64,000 nucleotides of DNA from Alkaliphilus oremlandii OhILAs (GTDB lineage Bacteria > Bacillota > Clostridia > Peptostreptococcales > Natronincolaceae): assembly GCF_000018325.1 (NCBI RefSeq), contig NC_009922.1, positions 2,046,001 through 2,110,000 on the forward strand. Reading direction: 5' to 3'. Below are positions 26,584 to 35,629 of the stretch, piece by piece. Under the pieces are notes generated by a model. The model saw only the letters and a list, made by a program, of their open reading frames with translations, had not been told where the DNA came from and searched no databases. The translations under genes were made by a program, and so were the position numbers. Position 1 is the first letter of the stretch; the number at the start of each line of letters is the position of its first letter.

Positions 26584-28071
26584 ATGGAAACCCTAAAGTA
26601 TACAAGCACGAGAAATCACTCAATTTCCGTTTCGTCCGTCGAGGCAATCATAAAAGGCTTAGCGGAAGATGGTGGACTATATGTTCCTTCTTGTTTTCCA
26701 CCACCCTATGCCCTCGAAGAAATTAAAGATTTAGACTATAAAGAACTTGCAGTTAAAATTATTCACCGTTTTTTTTCTGATTTTGAACAAGACGAGATTT
26801 GTTCCTTTGTGAACAAAGCATACGATGGTAAATTCCATAGTACAGAAATAGCACCCTTGGTTAAGAAAGGCGAGGTTCACTTTTTAGAATTATTTCATGG
26901 TCCTACTTTAGCATTTAAAGATATGGCCCTTACATTCCTTCCTTATTTATTAAAGGGGGCTTTGGACAAAAACAACTTATATAAAGAAGTGGTCATACTG
27001 ACTGCTACCTCTGGGGATACGGGTAAGGCTGCCTTAGAAGGATTTAAGAATATTGATGGCATTCAGATCATTGTATTTTATCCAACCTTAGGCGTTAGCG
27101 AGATCCAAAAGAAACAAATGATGACCCAGAAGGGCCATAATGTACACGTTATTGGTATTCTTGGTAATTTTGACGATGCACAAAATGCACTGAAGGAAAT
27201 ATTCAATCATGGTGAATTTAATCGTCATATAGAGGCAAATGGATATACGCTCTCCTCCGCCAATTCCATCAACATCGGTAGATTGATTCCTCAAATCGTT
27301 TACTACTTCTATGCCTATTTTCAGTTGGTAAAGAATAAAGAAATATTGATGGGGGAACCCATTAATATTGCTGTTCCTACTGGGAACTTTGGTAATATAT
27401 TGGCCGCCTACTACGGTATGAAGCTGGGTCTACCGATTCATCAATTTATATGCGCATCGAACGAAAATAAGGTTTTGGCAGATTTTTTTAGTTCTGGCAT
27501 ATATGATTGTCGGAGAGATTTAAAGCCCACCATATCCCCTTCAATGGATATCTTGATCTCCAGCAATTTAGAGCGGTTCCTATACGATTTAAGTGATGAG
27601 AACTCTACTTTCATCAATGAAACCATGAAAAGATTAAAAACAGAGGGCTTCTATTCAATTCCAGAATATATGAAGGAAAAGCTGACTCTTTTTTATGGCG
27701 GTTCTGCCGATGAAGAGAAAATTTATACTGCTATAAAGAAGGTTCATGAACAATGGAATTATGTGATGGATCCACATACAGCAGTGGCTTACTCCGTATA
27801 TGAAGACTATGTCCATCAAACAAAGGACAACACTAAATCGATCATCGTATCTACGGCAAGCCCTTTCAAGTTTACGAAAAGTGTATGCAGTGCTTTACAT
27901 ATGGATGTGGACGATAAAAATGACTTTCAGCTCATCGGTGAATTTGCCGATAAAATGGGCATCCCTATTCCTCTCCCTGTGAAAGATATTCATCAACAAG
28001 AGAATTTACACAATACGGTATGTAACAAAGAGGAAATACAGAGCATTATCGAAAATATATTGAAAGTGTAG
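26584..28071 (+). CDS. thrC: Threonine synthase
   Basis: PLP enzyme that converts O-phosphohomoserine to threonine. The PLP lysine lies in HGPTLAFKDMAL (Lys about 111), followed by TATSGDTGKAALEG, and the phosphate-binding PTGNFGNILAAYYG. The length (495) fits the long bacterial/fungal type of threonine synthase with the N-terminal domain (YTSTRN at the start). AGGAGG lies upstream of the ATG. It is the first gene of thrC-thrB-ACT protein, consecutive steps of one pathway; the homoserine dehydrogenase gene is not in this window. Confidence 0.96.
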   Translation: METLKYTSTRNHSISVSSVEAIIKGLAEDGGLYVPSCFPPPYALEEIKDLDYKELAVKIIHRFFSDFEQDEICSFVNKAYDGKFHSTEIAPLVKKGEVHFLELFHGPTLAFKDMALTFLPYLLKGALDKNNLYKEVVILTATSGDTGKAALEGFKNIDGIQIIVFYPTLGVSEIQKKQMMTQKGHNVHVIGILGNFDDAQNALKEIFNHGEFNRHIEANGYTLSSANSINIGRLIPQIVYYFYAYFQLVKNKEILMGEPINIAVPTGNFGNILAAYYGMKLGLPIHQFICASNENKVLADFFSSGIYDCRRDLKPTISPSMDILISSNLERFLYDLSDENSTFINETMKRLKTEGFYSIPEYMKEKLTLFYGGSADEEKIYTAIKKVHEQWNYVMDPHTAVAYSVYEDYVHQTKDNTKSIIVSTASPFKFTKSVCSALHMDVDDKNDFQLIGEFADKMGIPIPLPVKDIHQQENLHNTVCNKEEIQSIIENILKV

Positions 28072-28080
28072 GTGATTCCT

Positions 28081-28974
28081 ATGATCGAAATAATTGTACC
28101 AGCCACAACAGCCAACATCGGCCCGGGCTTTGATTGCCTAGGAATGGCTTTAAATTTATATAACAAGGTGCTCTTTGAAGAGATTGAAGACGGTCTGCAG
28201 ATTCATGGATGTGAAGAACGCTTTAACAATAAAGAAAATCTAGTCTATACCTCTATGATTCACACATTTAAAAAAGTAGGATATACGCCGAGTACGGGAT
28301 TTAAAATAACCATGGATTGTCATATCCCCGAATCTAGAGGTTTAGGAAGCAGTGCAGCCTGTATATTGGCTGGCGTAATCGGCGCCACTGAACTTTCCAA
28401 TAGCAAATTGAACAAAGAGGAAATTTTAAAAATCGCAACTGAAATTGAAGGGCATCCGGATAATATTACCCCTGCACTTTTTGGCGGAATGACGGTATCC
28501 ATTCAGGATCAGACTTCCATCCATTTCAGCAAAGTACCCATACAAAATAATTTTAGGATTTACGGACTCATTCCCAATTTTACCCTTTCAACGAAGGAGT
28601 CCCGAGCAGTTCTTCCTCAAGAAGTTTCCTTCCAGGATGCCGTTTTTAATGTAGGTAGAACAGCCCTCATGCTGGCCTCTTTTATGAATGGCGATTTAGA
28701 ATTATTAAACTTTTCAATCGATGATAAGCTCCATCAAAACTACCGGGCATCTTTAATCCCCGAGTACCCTTCGATTATTGAAAAATTAAATTTCTTAGAC
28801 ATAAAAGGAAGCTTTTTAAGCGGTGCAGGACCTGCTATAATAGTGATTGCTGGCAAAGACAATTTAGGACTCGCAGATAGAATACAAAACCGTATGCTTG
28901 AGCTGGAAAACAAATGGACAGTCAAAGAATTTAACATGGATACTCAAGGCGCTTTAATTAAAAGATGGAGGTAA
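28081..28974 (+). CDS. thrB: Homoserine kinase
   Basis: GHMP kinase that phosphorylates homoserine for threonine synthase. Motif 1 is [19 protein letters not shown] at the N terminus; the ATP-binding loop [16 protein letters not shown] is near residue 85; motif 3 is [13 protein letters not shown] start it at 28081 because AGGTGAT lies just upstream; an in-frame GTG right after the thrC stop is within that site. The thrC stop is 9 bp away, so translation is likely coupled. 297 residues. Confidence 0.95.
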
Positions 28975-28979
28975 TTAGA

Positions 28980-29420
28980 ATGAATAACAGCAGATTTTTA
29001 GTGATAGATAAGGAAATACTGCCAGATATTTTTGAAAAGGTTATAGAAGCCAAGGAATTGCTTCGTACAAATCAAGTGAAGGGGGTTACAGAAGCTACGA
29101 AGGCAGTAGGCATCAGCAGAAGTGCATTCTATAAGTATAAAGACTACGTTTATACTTTAAGTGATAGCAATGTTGGAAAAAAAGTAACGCTTTCATTCCT
29201 TCTTTCACACCAAGCAGGAGTTCTTTCCAATGTGCTCCATATCATATCCGTCAATAATGGAAATATTTTAACCATCAACCAAGATTCGCCCATTAATAAT
29301 TTCGCTAATGTGAATATTATCTTTGATATTACAGAAATTAGTAAAAAGCTGGATGATATTATCCAAGAAATCGAAAGCATCGATGGTGTGGAAAAGCTTG
29401 AAATACTTGCTTTAGAATAA
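28980..29420 (+). CDS. ACT-domain protein of the UPF0735/PheB type
   Basis: 147-residue protein with a helix-turn-helix-like segment ([20 protein letters not shown], residues ~33-52) and a C-terminal ACT domain ([20 protein letters not shown]). This is the PheB/UPF0735 architecture; the members are usually next to amino-acid biosynthesis genes and are thought to sense an amino acid. The start at 28980 follows GGAGG; it begins 5 nt after the thrB stop, so it belongs to the thr operon. A threonine-responsive regulator is a fair guess from position only. Confidence 0.88.
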
Positions 29421-29423
29421 AGA

Positions 29424-29462
29424 AAGGCTGTACTTTTAAGAATTTTTTAAAAGTGCAGCCTT
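29424..29462. terminator. bidirectional terminator after the thr operon
   Basis: AAGGCTGTACTTTT (29424-29437) pairs with AAAAGTGCAGCCTT (29449-29462) with one G-U pair. The T-rich tail is better on the minus strand, where it ends the gene at 29475-30155. Confidence 0.7.
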
Positions 29463-29474
29463 GTTGTATCTATT

Positions 29475-30155
29475 CTATTGATTTTGCTGGTTTACATTGT
29501 CTCTATATCTTTGCATAACCTCTGTAAATAAATCTGCCGTAGATGGCGGTGTATAAGTGATCGCATTAGCTCCCGCTTCTATAGTTTCCAGTATACTTTC
29601 ATCCGTTGGACCACCGGTTGCTATAATGGGAACCTCTGGAAATTCCTTTCTAATTTGTGCTACTATTTTGGCTGTATTTGGACCTCCAGAAACGTTGAAA
29701 ATTCTTGCACCAGCCTCTAGTTTACCCGCATAATCATCATATTGGCTAATTACCGTTGAAATAATTGGAATATCAATTTTTTCATTCATTTCTGAAATGA
29801 CGTCTTTATCCATCGGACCATTTACAACGACACCATAAGCCCCCATAAGCTCTGCTTGTAGAGCAATTCCGATGGACCTTTGTCCTGTCGTTAATCCACC
29901 ACCAACACCACAGAATACAGGAACAGTGGCTACCTCTAATATTGCTTGAGTGATCGATAGCTGAGGTGTAAAAGGATATACTGCAATAATTGCATCTGCA
30001 TTGGTATTTTTTATAATCGCTACATCCGTTGAAAATAAAATAGATTTTATTCTCTTTCCTAGAATTCGAATACCACTGGCTTTTGAAATAACACGGGGGA
30101 CATCTACAATCTTGTCTCTCAATTTAAGTTTTATTTCTGGAACGATCTTTTCCAT
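29475..30155 (-). CDS. Conserved alpha/beta-barrel-like protein of unknown function
   Basis: 227 residues, soluble, with the alternating strand and glycine pattern of a small TIM barrel: ADAIIAVYPF, VPVFCGVGGGLTTGQR, ELMGAYGVVVNGP, RIFNVSGGPNTAKIV, VPIIATGGPTDESI and AGANAITYTPPS. The two late Gly-rich loops (SGGPNT and ATGGPTDE) look like a phosphate-binding pair. Similar proteins in clostridia are named only hydrolase or hypothetical. I use the ATG at 30155 (weak site AAGTGGTG), four codons into the longest frame. Its substrate cannot be predicted; there is no operon partner. Confidence 0.7.
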   Translation of the reverse strand: MEKIVPEIKLKLRDKIVDVPRVISKASGIRILGKRIKSILFSTDVAIIKNTNADAIIAVYPFTPQLSITQAILEVATVPVFCGVGGGLTTGQRSIGIALQAELMGAYGVVVNGPMDKDVISEMNEKIDIPIISTVISQYDDYAGKLEAGARIFNVSGGPNTAKIVAQIRKEFPEVPIIATGGPTDESILETIEAGANAITYTPPSTADLFTEVMQRYRDNVNQQNQ

Positions 30156-30302
30156 CTGTAACACCACTTCCTTTTACATTCGTATTTTTTAAATAATTCA
30201 TAGGAATAAAAATTACATTATACTATATCCACATCTATGGTACAATATATAAATAGATTTTACTAGCAAATTTTAAAAGAAATCATGCTGGAGGGATTTT
30301 CC

Positions 30303-30800
30303 GTGTCAGAAATACAGTCTCACAACAAACCACTACAAGCTTTGATACGAATATATAAAATACTGATGATTACATTGTCTTTGGGGATTATGTTTTTGTC
30401 TGTTTGGGATATCTTTTTTACATTGCAGGAAAGAACCATCCATCTGATCAATCAATTTGATCTGTTGATTATGTTCATATTTATTATGGATCTTTTGGTT
30501 AATTTAAAGCTTTCAAAAGATAAAAAGAATTTTATTAAGATGAGCATCATCGAAGTCATTATTATTACACCCTTTGCAGTGTTTTTAAAAGTTCCTGTAT
30601 TCTTTAAAAAATCCAATGGTATGGGCAACCAGGCCGTTTATATGGCACACCATCCAAAATTAAAGGGCTTTATCAGTACGATTTTGTCGCAAAAATTTAT
30701 CTTGAGATCCATTGCCTTCGTTATGAAACCCAGCGTAATCAGAGCAACAAAGTTTTTCAACCTATCAAGAAACTATTTTAACAAGGTTAAAAAAGATTAA
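30303..30800 (+). CDS. Small membrane protein with ion-channel-like first half
   Basis: The GTG at 30303 follows GGAGGG at 8 nt; an ATG 18 bp upstream has no site. The 165-residue product has three or four hydrophobic segments: ILMITLSLGIMFLSVWDIFF, then FDLLIMFIFIMDLLVNLKLS, then IIEVIIITPFAVFLKV. The second one, with its acidic residue (FIFIMDLL) and following basic stretch, resembles helices S2-S3 of voltage-sensor domains. No pore or selectivity filter follows; the C-terminal half is basic and soluble. I do not recognise a family. An isolated gene, upstream of ppaC on the same strand but 130 bp away. Confidence 0.6.
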   Translation: MSEIQSHNKPLQALIRIYKILMITLSLGIMFLSVWDIFFTLQERTIHLINQFDLLIMFIFIMDLLVNLKLSKDKKNFIKMSIIEVIIITPFAVFLKVPVFFKKSNGMGNQAVYMAHHPKLKGFISTILSQKFILRSIAFVMKPSVIRATKFFNLSRNYFNKVKKD

Positions 30801-30895
30801 AATATTATGTTTGGAACATTCATTGTTTAGCATAAGAATCTTAATATTTGCTCCCTTTACAAAAAATTAATTTTTAAAAAACACTATTATTTTTT

Positions 30896-30903
30896 GGTAT
30901 AAT
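30896..30903 (+). promoter_or_regulatory. extended -10 promoter of ppaC
   Basis: TATAAT (30898-30903) is preceded by TGG, giving the TGnTATAAT extended -10. No good -35 is seen. It lies about 30 bp before the ATG. Confidence 0.5.
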
Positions 30904-30933
30904 AGAGCAATAACTGTTTTAAGGAGGATTATA

Positions 30934-32547
30934 ATGTCTGTTTTAATTTTTGGGCATAAAAGCCCAGATACGGATTCCGTGTCTTCTGCCATTGCCCTGT
31001 CTCATTTAAAAAATCAGCTGGGCTATGACACGATTCCTTGCGTATTAGGAAATATCAATAAAGAAAGTAGCTATGTCTTAGACTATTTCAATCTATCATC
31101 TCCTCAGATGATATCCGATGTTAAGGTACAGGTAAAGGATTTGCAGTATGATTTTGCAAAGGGAATATCTCCAGAAAAATCCATCCTCTCCACCTATAAT
31201 TTAATGGAAGAGAATGCCTTAGAAACAGTAGGTGTCGTGGATGAGAGCAATAATTTACTGGGTATTATCAGCATGAAGAATATTGCCATGGGCCTCATTC
31301 ACGGAGATTTTTCTCATTTAGAGACCTCCTTAGAAAATATACTCCAGGATTTAGATGGTCGGCTGCTTTCTGGGGACCGAAAATTTTTTGATGGTCATAT
31401 TTCTATTATAGCATATTATTATAAGAGTGTTGAAGGTCAACTTAGTAAAAATGATATTGTTATTGTTGGCGACCGGTACGATATTATTGAATACGCAATT
31501 CTATCCAAGGTTCAACTTATTATCATTACTGGGGGTCAAGAAATCCCGCAAAAATATATCGATTTGGCCAATGAAAATAATATTACCATGATCTTAGTGA
31601 AAAGAGATACATACTATACCTCTAAAATAATTAATATGTGTAACTACACCAATCGAATTATGCGAACACAAAATATCATCAAGTTTAATGAAATGGAGTA
31701 TTTAGATGAAGTGAAAGATGAACTCAGTCATAGTCATTTCAGAAACTATCCCGTCATCAGTAACGAAGGTGCATTTTTAGGATTTATCAACAGAAAGCAT
31801 ATTATGAATCCTACGAGAAAAAAAGTGATTTTAGTGGACCACAACGAATATGGACAAAGTGCAGAAGGTCTTGGAGAAGCTGAAATCTTAGAAATTATCG
31901 ATCATCACAAAATAGGGGATATTTCAACTTCTGTACCAATTAATTTTAGGAACAATAACGTAGGTAGCACTTGTACCATCGTATACGCTATGTATAGAGA
32001 AAATAATATTGAGATTCCTTTTGAAATTGCTGGCATCTTATTATCTGGGATATTATCGGATACACTGCTATTTAAATCTCCTACAACAACCAGCTTTGAC
32101 AGAATGGCTGTGGAAGATTTAAATAAAATTTTAAAGATTGATATTGATGAGTTTGCTATGGATATGTTTAAGTTTGGCACATCGTTAGAAGGACAAAGCA
32201 TCGAAGAAATATTTTATAAGGATTTTAAAGAATTCCAATTGGAAACATTCAAAACAGGGATTAGTCAGGTCTTCACCTTAGATATCGATGATGTATTCAA
32301 CAGAAAGGAGCTATTTGTCAATTATATCAAAAAAATTCATAAACGAATGGATTATGATATTACGTTACTGCTGGTAACGGATATTTTAAGAGAAGGCTCC
32401 TATATTCTGTATCAGTGCAAACATAGCAGCATTATACCTTCTGCTTTCAATACCACCGATGAGCAAGGTATCTTTGTAGAAGGAATTGTCTCTCGAAAAA
32501 AACAAGTCATTCCAAAAATTTTAGATGCAATTCATCTAATACGCTAA
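30934..32547 (+). CDS. ppaC: CBS-domain family II inorganic pyrophosphatase (Mn2+-dependent)
   Basis: Hydrolyses pyrophosphate to phosphate. The DHH domain metal ligands are His8, Asp12 and Asp14 (GHKSPDTDS), then LVDHNE and DHH, and the DHHA2 half ends with SRKKQVIP. A ~250-residue insert between them contains two CBS motifs (residues ~75-125 and ~240-295) flanking a DRTGG-type domain (~170-240), giving 537 residues. Known enzymes of this architecture are inhibited by AMP and ADP and activated by ATP or diadenosine polyphosphates bound in the insert. AAGGAGG precedes the ATG. Followed by a repeat element and terminator shared with cheV. Confidence 0.95.
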   Translation: MSVLIFGHKSPDTDSVSSAIALSHLKNQLGYDTIPCVLGNINKESSYVLDYFNLSSPQMISDVKVQVKDLQYDFAKGISPEKSILSTYNLMEENALETVGVVDESNNLLGIISMKNIAMGLIHGDFSHLETSLENILQDLDGRLLSGDRKFFDGHISIIAYYYKSVEGQLSKNDIVIVGDRYDIIEYAILSKVQLIIITGGQEIPQKYIDLANENNITMILVKRDTYYTSKIINMCNYTNRIMRTQNIIKFNEMEYLDEVKDELSHSHFRNYPVISNEGAFLGFINRKHIMNPTRKKVILVDHNEYGQSAEGLGEAEILEIIDHHKIGDISTSVPINFRNNNVGSTCTIVYAMYRENNIEIPFEIAGILLSGILSDTLLFKSPTTTSFDRMAVEDLNKILKIDIDEFAMDMFKFGTSLEGQSIEEIFYKDFKEFQLETFKTGISQVFTLDIDDVFNRKELFVNYIKKIHKRMDYDITLLLVTDILREGSYILYQCKHSSIIPSAFNTTDEQGIFVEGIVSRKKQVIPKILDAIHLIR

Positions 32548-32566
32548 AAACATTTCGCAGTTTCAC

Positions 32567-32672
32567 CACTCAAATTTATTCATGCCCTCTGGTCGTGCAG
32601 GTTTGGTGCTCACTCTATTGACCTACCATCACTTTATTGCTCCTTTGGGTCCCATAAATTTAGTTGGGTCAT
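32567..32672. repeat. Intergenic repeat, copy 1
   Basis: About 105 bp that align over their length with 38931-39035. Shared blocks include ACTCAAATTT, TACCATCA then TTTATT, CCTTT and ATAAATT, in the same order and spacing with a few indels. It sits between the 3' ends of convergent ppaC and cheV, directly against a terminator hairpin. No reading frame is preserved. Confidence 0.7.
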
Positions 32673-32716
32673 AAAAAAGCAGTTTATTCGTTCAACACTA
32701 ATAAACTGCTTTTTTT
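32673..32716. terminator. bidirectional terminator between ppaC and cheV
   Basis: AAAAAAGCAGTTTATT and AATAAACTGCTTTTTT form a long stem; T runs flank both sides. It serves ppaC (plus) and cheV (minus, stop codon at 32718). Confidence 0.85.
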
Positions 32717-32717
32717 C

Positions 32718-33629
32718 TTATAAAATTAATTGATCGATAATATCTACCAGATTCGCAATCTCTGGCTTACTGATTTGAGCATTCGCCCCAAGGCTCTCGC
32801 CTTTTCTCTTCATATCCTCTGAAATTAAAGATGAGAAAATAATCACGGGAAGCTTTGATAAATCTTCATCTGTTTTGATCAACTTCGTTAAATGGTGCCC
32901 ATCCATTTTAGGCATTTCAATATCTGTAATAACGCAGGATACTTGATCCGTCAGTTTTCTAGTTCGATCTGCTCTGAGCTTCTCCAATGTATCCCAGGCC
33001 TCACGACCATTATCCGTTACAATCAAATTGCTATACCCTGCTTCGTGGAGCGCTTGTACCAATATCCTTGACAGCATCTCTGAATCCTCAGCGATCAATA
33101 TGGGCTTATTGCTTCTCTCTCTCGGTCCCATGGATTGGATATCAGAAAGCTGTATCCCTGTACTTGGACTGATATCCGTCAATATTTTTTCAAAATCCAA
33201 TATAATGATCAATCGATCGTCTTTCTTTACGATTCCAGTGGATATGCCCTCTACGCCGCCATAGATCGTATTGTCCGGCTTTTCTATTTGTTCCCATGAA
33301 AATCTATGGATTCCTACAACCTTGTGAACTTGAAAGGCTACCGAAATTTTATTAAAATGGGATATTATAAATAAGTTATTAGACTCATCCTCTTCAGATT
33401 TCATATTCAAATATTTTGGAAGATCTATAACTGTTACAATATTTTCTCGAGGCTTAAAAATACCTCTAATACAAGGATGTGATTTTGGAACCTGTGTCAC
33501 ATTGGTAAAAGGAATGATTTCTTTTACCTTTGCAACATTAATACCAAAATAGTTGTTCCCTATTTTAAATTCTACAATCTCTAGCTCATTGGTTCCACTT
33601 TCCAGAAGAATTTTTTGCCCTTCGTTCAT
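32718..33629 (-). CDS. cheV: Chemotaxis protein CheV (CheW-REC)
   Basis: Couples chemoreceptors to CheA and adapts the array by phosphorylation. Residues ~18-150 are a CheW domain (VEFKIGNNYFGINVAKVKEI, with HPCIRGIFKPRENIVTVIDL). Residues ~180-300 are a receiver domain with the acidic pair in LIAEDS and the phosphoacceptor Asp in VITDIEMPKMDG, the Ser/Thr position in IIFSSL and a Lys in ISKPE. The ATG at 33629 follows GGGGAGG; a frame 12 codons longer has no site. No other chemotaxis genes lie next to it. Stand-alone, with its own terminator. Confidence 0.95.
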   Translation of the reverse strand: MNEGQKILLESGTNELEIVEFKIGNNYFGINVAKVKEIIPFTNVTQVPKSHPCIRGIFKPRENIVTVIDLPKYLNMKSEEDESNNLFIISHFNKISVAFQVHKVVGIHRFSWEQIEKPDNTIYGGVEGISTGIVKKDDRLIIILDFEKILTDISPSTGIQLSDIQSMGPRERSNKPILIAEDSEMLSRILVQALHEAGYSNLIVTDNGREAWDTLEKLRADRTRKLTDQVSCVITDIEMPKMDGHHLTKLIKTDEDLSKLPVIIFSSLISEDMKRKGESLGANAQISKPEIANLVDIIDQLIL

Positions 33630-33742
33630 ATAATATCCTCCCCTACAACATTTTGCTAAAATCAACTCTATATTTGGATTATACCATAATTCATTGATCT
33701 ATAACAAAAGTTTTGGAATTATATTATAAGGTCTTATATTTT

Positions 33743-34012
33743 TTATTTTTTCACTAAATTTCTATACCAGCTTTGCTTCACTTCTTTTTCTATGGTATGA
33801 AATGCGCCATATTCCAAATTGTTTTCATCACATAATTCTACAATAACGAGCTGGTCTTCACAGGAAACTTCTCCAGCGATTCCGCAGCTCGTGCTAATCT
33901 GCCTAGGAACTGGAATTAGTCTTACATTTAAATGATTTTCCTTCAATAACTTTTCAAACTGAAGTGCATGGTATGTAGAATGGAAGGTCATAACACAATA
34001 AGTATCTTTCAA
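33743..34012 (-). CDS. DUF3343 (DrsE-like) selenium-associated small protein
   Basis: About 89 residues with the DUF3343 signature: a start CVMTFHSTYHALQFEKLLKE and the segment VRLIPVPRQISTSCGIAGEV. Homologues occur with TusA-like and YedE-like genes in organisms that use selenium, sometimes fused to them as YedF. I prefer the TTG at 34012, because AGGTGG lies 5 nt before it and homologues begin just before the CVMTF strand; a GTG three codons earlier is inside that site. Third gene of yedE-tusA-DUF3343, with no gap after tusA. Confidence 0.85.
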   Translation of the reverse strand: MKDTYCVMTFHSTYHALQFEKLLKENHLNVRLIPVPRQISTSCGIAGEVSCEDQLVIVELCDENNLEYGAFHTIEKEVKQSWYRNLVKK

Positions 34013-34021
34013 ATGAACCAC

Positions 34022-34234
34022 CTATTTTTTTATCATCAGCGAATATCCGTCTTGGTTTTCTGAGCACTCCATATCGTAGCCCTGACTTATTACAAAGCGC
34101 TGAATATTTTCTACTGCCACCTTCGCATCAACTAAAACCTCTATGGTATTCTCCTTATATTTTGAGATCGCTTCCTTCGTCATTAAAACTGGCTCTGGGC
34201 AAGATCTACCCCTGGCATCAATTATTCTATGCAT
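34022..34234 (-). CDS. TusA/SirA-family sulfur (selenium) carrier-like protein
   Basis: 70 residues with the TusA core motif RGRSCPEPVLMTKEAI (Cys about 11, CPxP type), the cysteine that carries persulfide in TusA. The C-terminal strand SQGYDMEC...GYSLMIKK fits the two-layer fold. In selenium-using organisms the same family occurs as the N-terminal part of YedF. GGAGGAGA precedes the ATG, and the first 8 bases overlap the yedE 3' end, so the two are translationally coupled. Persulfide or perselenide transfer is the likely but unproven role. Confidence 0.9.
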   Translation of the reverse strand: MHRIIDARGRSCPEPVLMTKEAISKYKENTIEVLVDAKVAVENIQRFVISQGYDMECSENQDGYSLMIKK

Positions 34235-35339
34235 GAATTTCTCCTCCTTTTGTATTGAGATCTTCTTTCCTTGATCTTATTCTCTTATTGTATTGAATAA
34301 CATTATAGCCAATCCCTAACACTACTACAAAACCAATGATGACTGCAATCTTACCATTTATGCCAACGCCACTTGGACTGGCTGCTAAACCAAAGTTATG
34401 AGCAAAAGCTGCTCCTGCCATTAGACCTAGAACCGTAATGACAGCATCTGCATCTCCTTCTCCAGCTAAAATCGTCTGTCTCAAAGGACATCCACCTAGT
34501 AGCGCAGATGTAATACCTGCTAATACCATTCCCAAGAAGTTCCATAAAAAATCAGTATGAGCTATTGGTTGCCCAGTGAACCCAATTTTAAAACTTTCGG
34601 GATTTAAAGCCAAGTTTCCAATTAGGGCAAATACAAAGATTCCGATTAATCCCCATAGAAAATAGAAATCTTTAATTAGTATCGCATCTCTAAAACCACC
34701 AGCAGTGCAAAGTCTCGTCCTCTGTAGAATAATTCCAATGATCAGTCCTGCCGTTAAAGATACCAGTGCGGGTGCTTTCAATGCCCCAGGTCCATTCTCG
34801 CTAAATAGTAAAAAAGCTGGTTTTAAGAATAATAGAACTAAAAGTCCAACTGCAAATACAGGCATGATATACCCGTTGGATTCTGGCTGACTTACACTTC
34901 TACCTAAGCTGAAGCCTCTTTTTATAAATTGAATTCCAATAAAAATTCCAAAAACATAACCAATTAATCCAACAACAGCATTTAAATCTCCATTAGCTAG
35001 TCTTAAGATCATTCGTAATGGACATCCTAAAAATACTAAGGCACCAATCATGAGAAAAAATCCTAGTACAAACCTTAATAAGGGAGAGGATCCGCCCCTT
35101 GCTTTAAACTCTCCTTTCATTTTAGCAATGATAAAGGAGCCTAAAATAAATCCTGAGATTTCTGGTCTAATGTACTGAACATTGCCTGCGCCATGGAGGC
35201 CAAGTCCCCCAGCAATATCTCTTAGAAAACAAGCCACACATATTCCCATGTTTACAGGATTGCCCAGTTTAACTAATAATGCAGATATGAATCCTATAAT
35301 GCCTCCAGCTACTATAATTTTTCCTTTCCCCTGTTTCAT
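34227..35339 (-). CDS. yedE: YedE-family membrane transporter, putative selenium/sulfur uptake
   Basis: 370 residues, about ten membrane helices, in two halves of the YeeE/YedE fold. Conserved Cys and Gly loops are visible in each: GNPVNMGICVACFLRDIAG, FLGCPLRMILRLANGD, QRTRLCTAGGFRDAIL and LGGCPLRQTILAGEGD. In the related YeeE the Cys residues bind thiosulfate. The seleno-type YedE is proposed to import selenium compounds and co-occurs with the two genes next to it. The Sec-msrA and yqeB in this window support a selenium role (inference). AGGAGG precedes the ATG. Confidence 0.9.
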   Translation of the reverse strand: MKQGKGKIIVAGGIIGFISALLVKLGNPVNMGICVACFLRDIAGGLGLHGAGNVQYIRPEISGFILGSFIIAKMKGEFKARGGSSPLLRFVLGFFLMIGALVFLGCPLRMILRLANGDLNAVVGLIGYVFGIFIGIQFIKRGFSLGRSVSQPESNGYIMPVFAVGLLVLLFLKPAFLLFSENGPGALKAPALVSLTAGLIIGIILQRTRLCTAGGFRDAILIKDFYFLWGLIGIFVFALIGNLALNPESFKIGFTGQPIAHTDFLWNFLGMVLAGITSALLGGCPLRQTILAGEGDADAVITVLGLMAGAAFAHNFGLAASPSGVGINGKIAVIIGFVVVLGIGYNVIQYNKRIRSRKEDLNTKGGEIHA

Positions 35340-35629
35340 TTCAATCCTCCTAATTTTGTATTTACACTCAACTCTATATTAATAAATTATTAACAAACTT
35401 TACAATTGAAATTTTCTATCTGTTGGTAATCACAGATTCATTTCTTTTATAGAACAAATTATCTCCGCTTTCAATGAGGATGTCTCGAAACAAATATTTT
35501 TAGATTGTAAATGAATAAAAACCATGCATAAAGGAAGAATTCAGCTTCTTTTATACATGGTTTCTGTATCCATAGGCTGTCTTATGCGTTGTAAAACAGC
35601 CCCGATATTTTATTTTTTCATAGCGTATT
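35340..35629. other. Spacer with hairpins between yedE and the SLH gene
   Basis: About 290 bases with no gene. Besides the terminator at 35513-35563, there is a GGCTGT/ACAGCC hairpin (35576-35601) close to the stop codon of the SLH gene. The right part must hold the terminator of that gene, the left part the yedE promoter, which I could not place. Confidence 0.4.
35513..35563 (-). terminator. terminator of the SLH protein gene
   Basis: AAACCATG(C/T)ATAAA arms (35518-35533 with 35547-35563) form a long stem, with TTTTTATTC after it on the minus strand. Confidence 0.7.
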
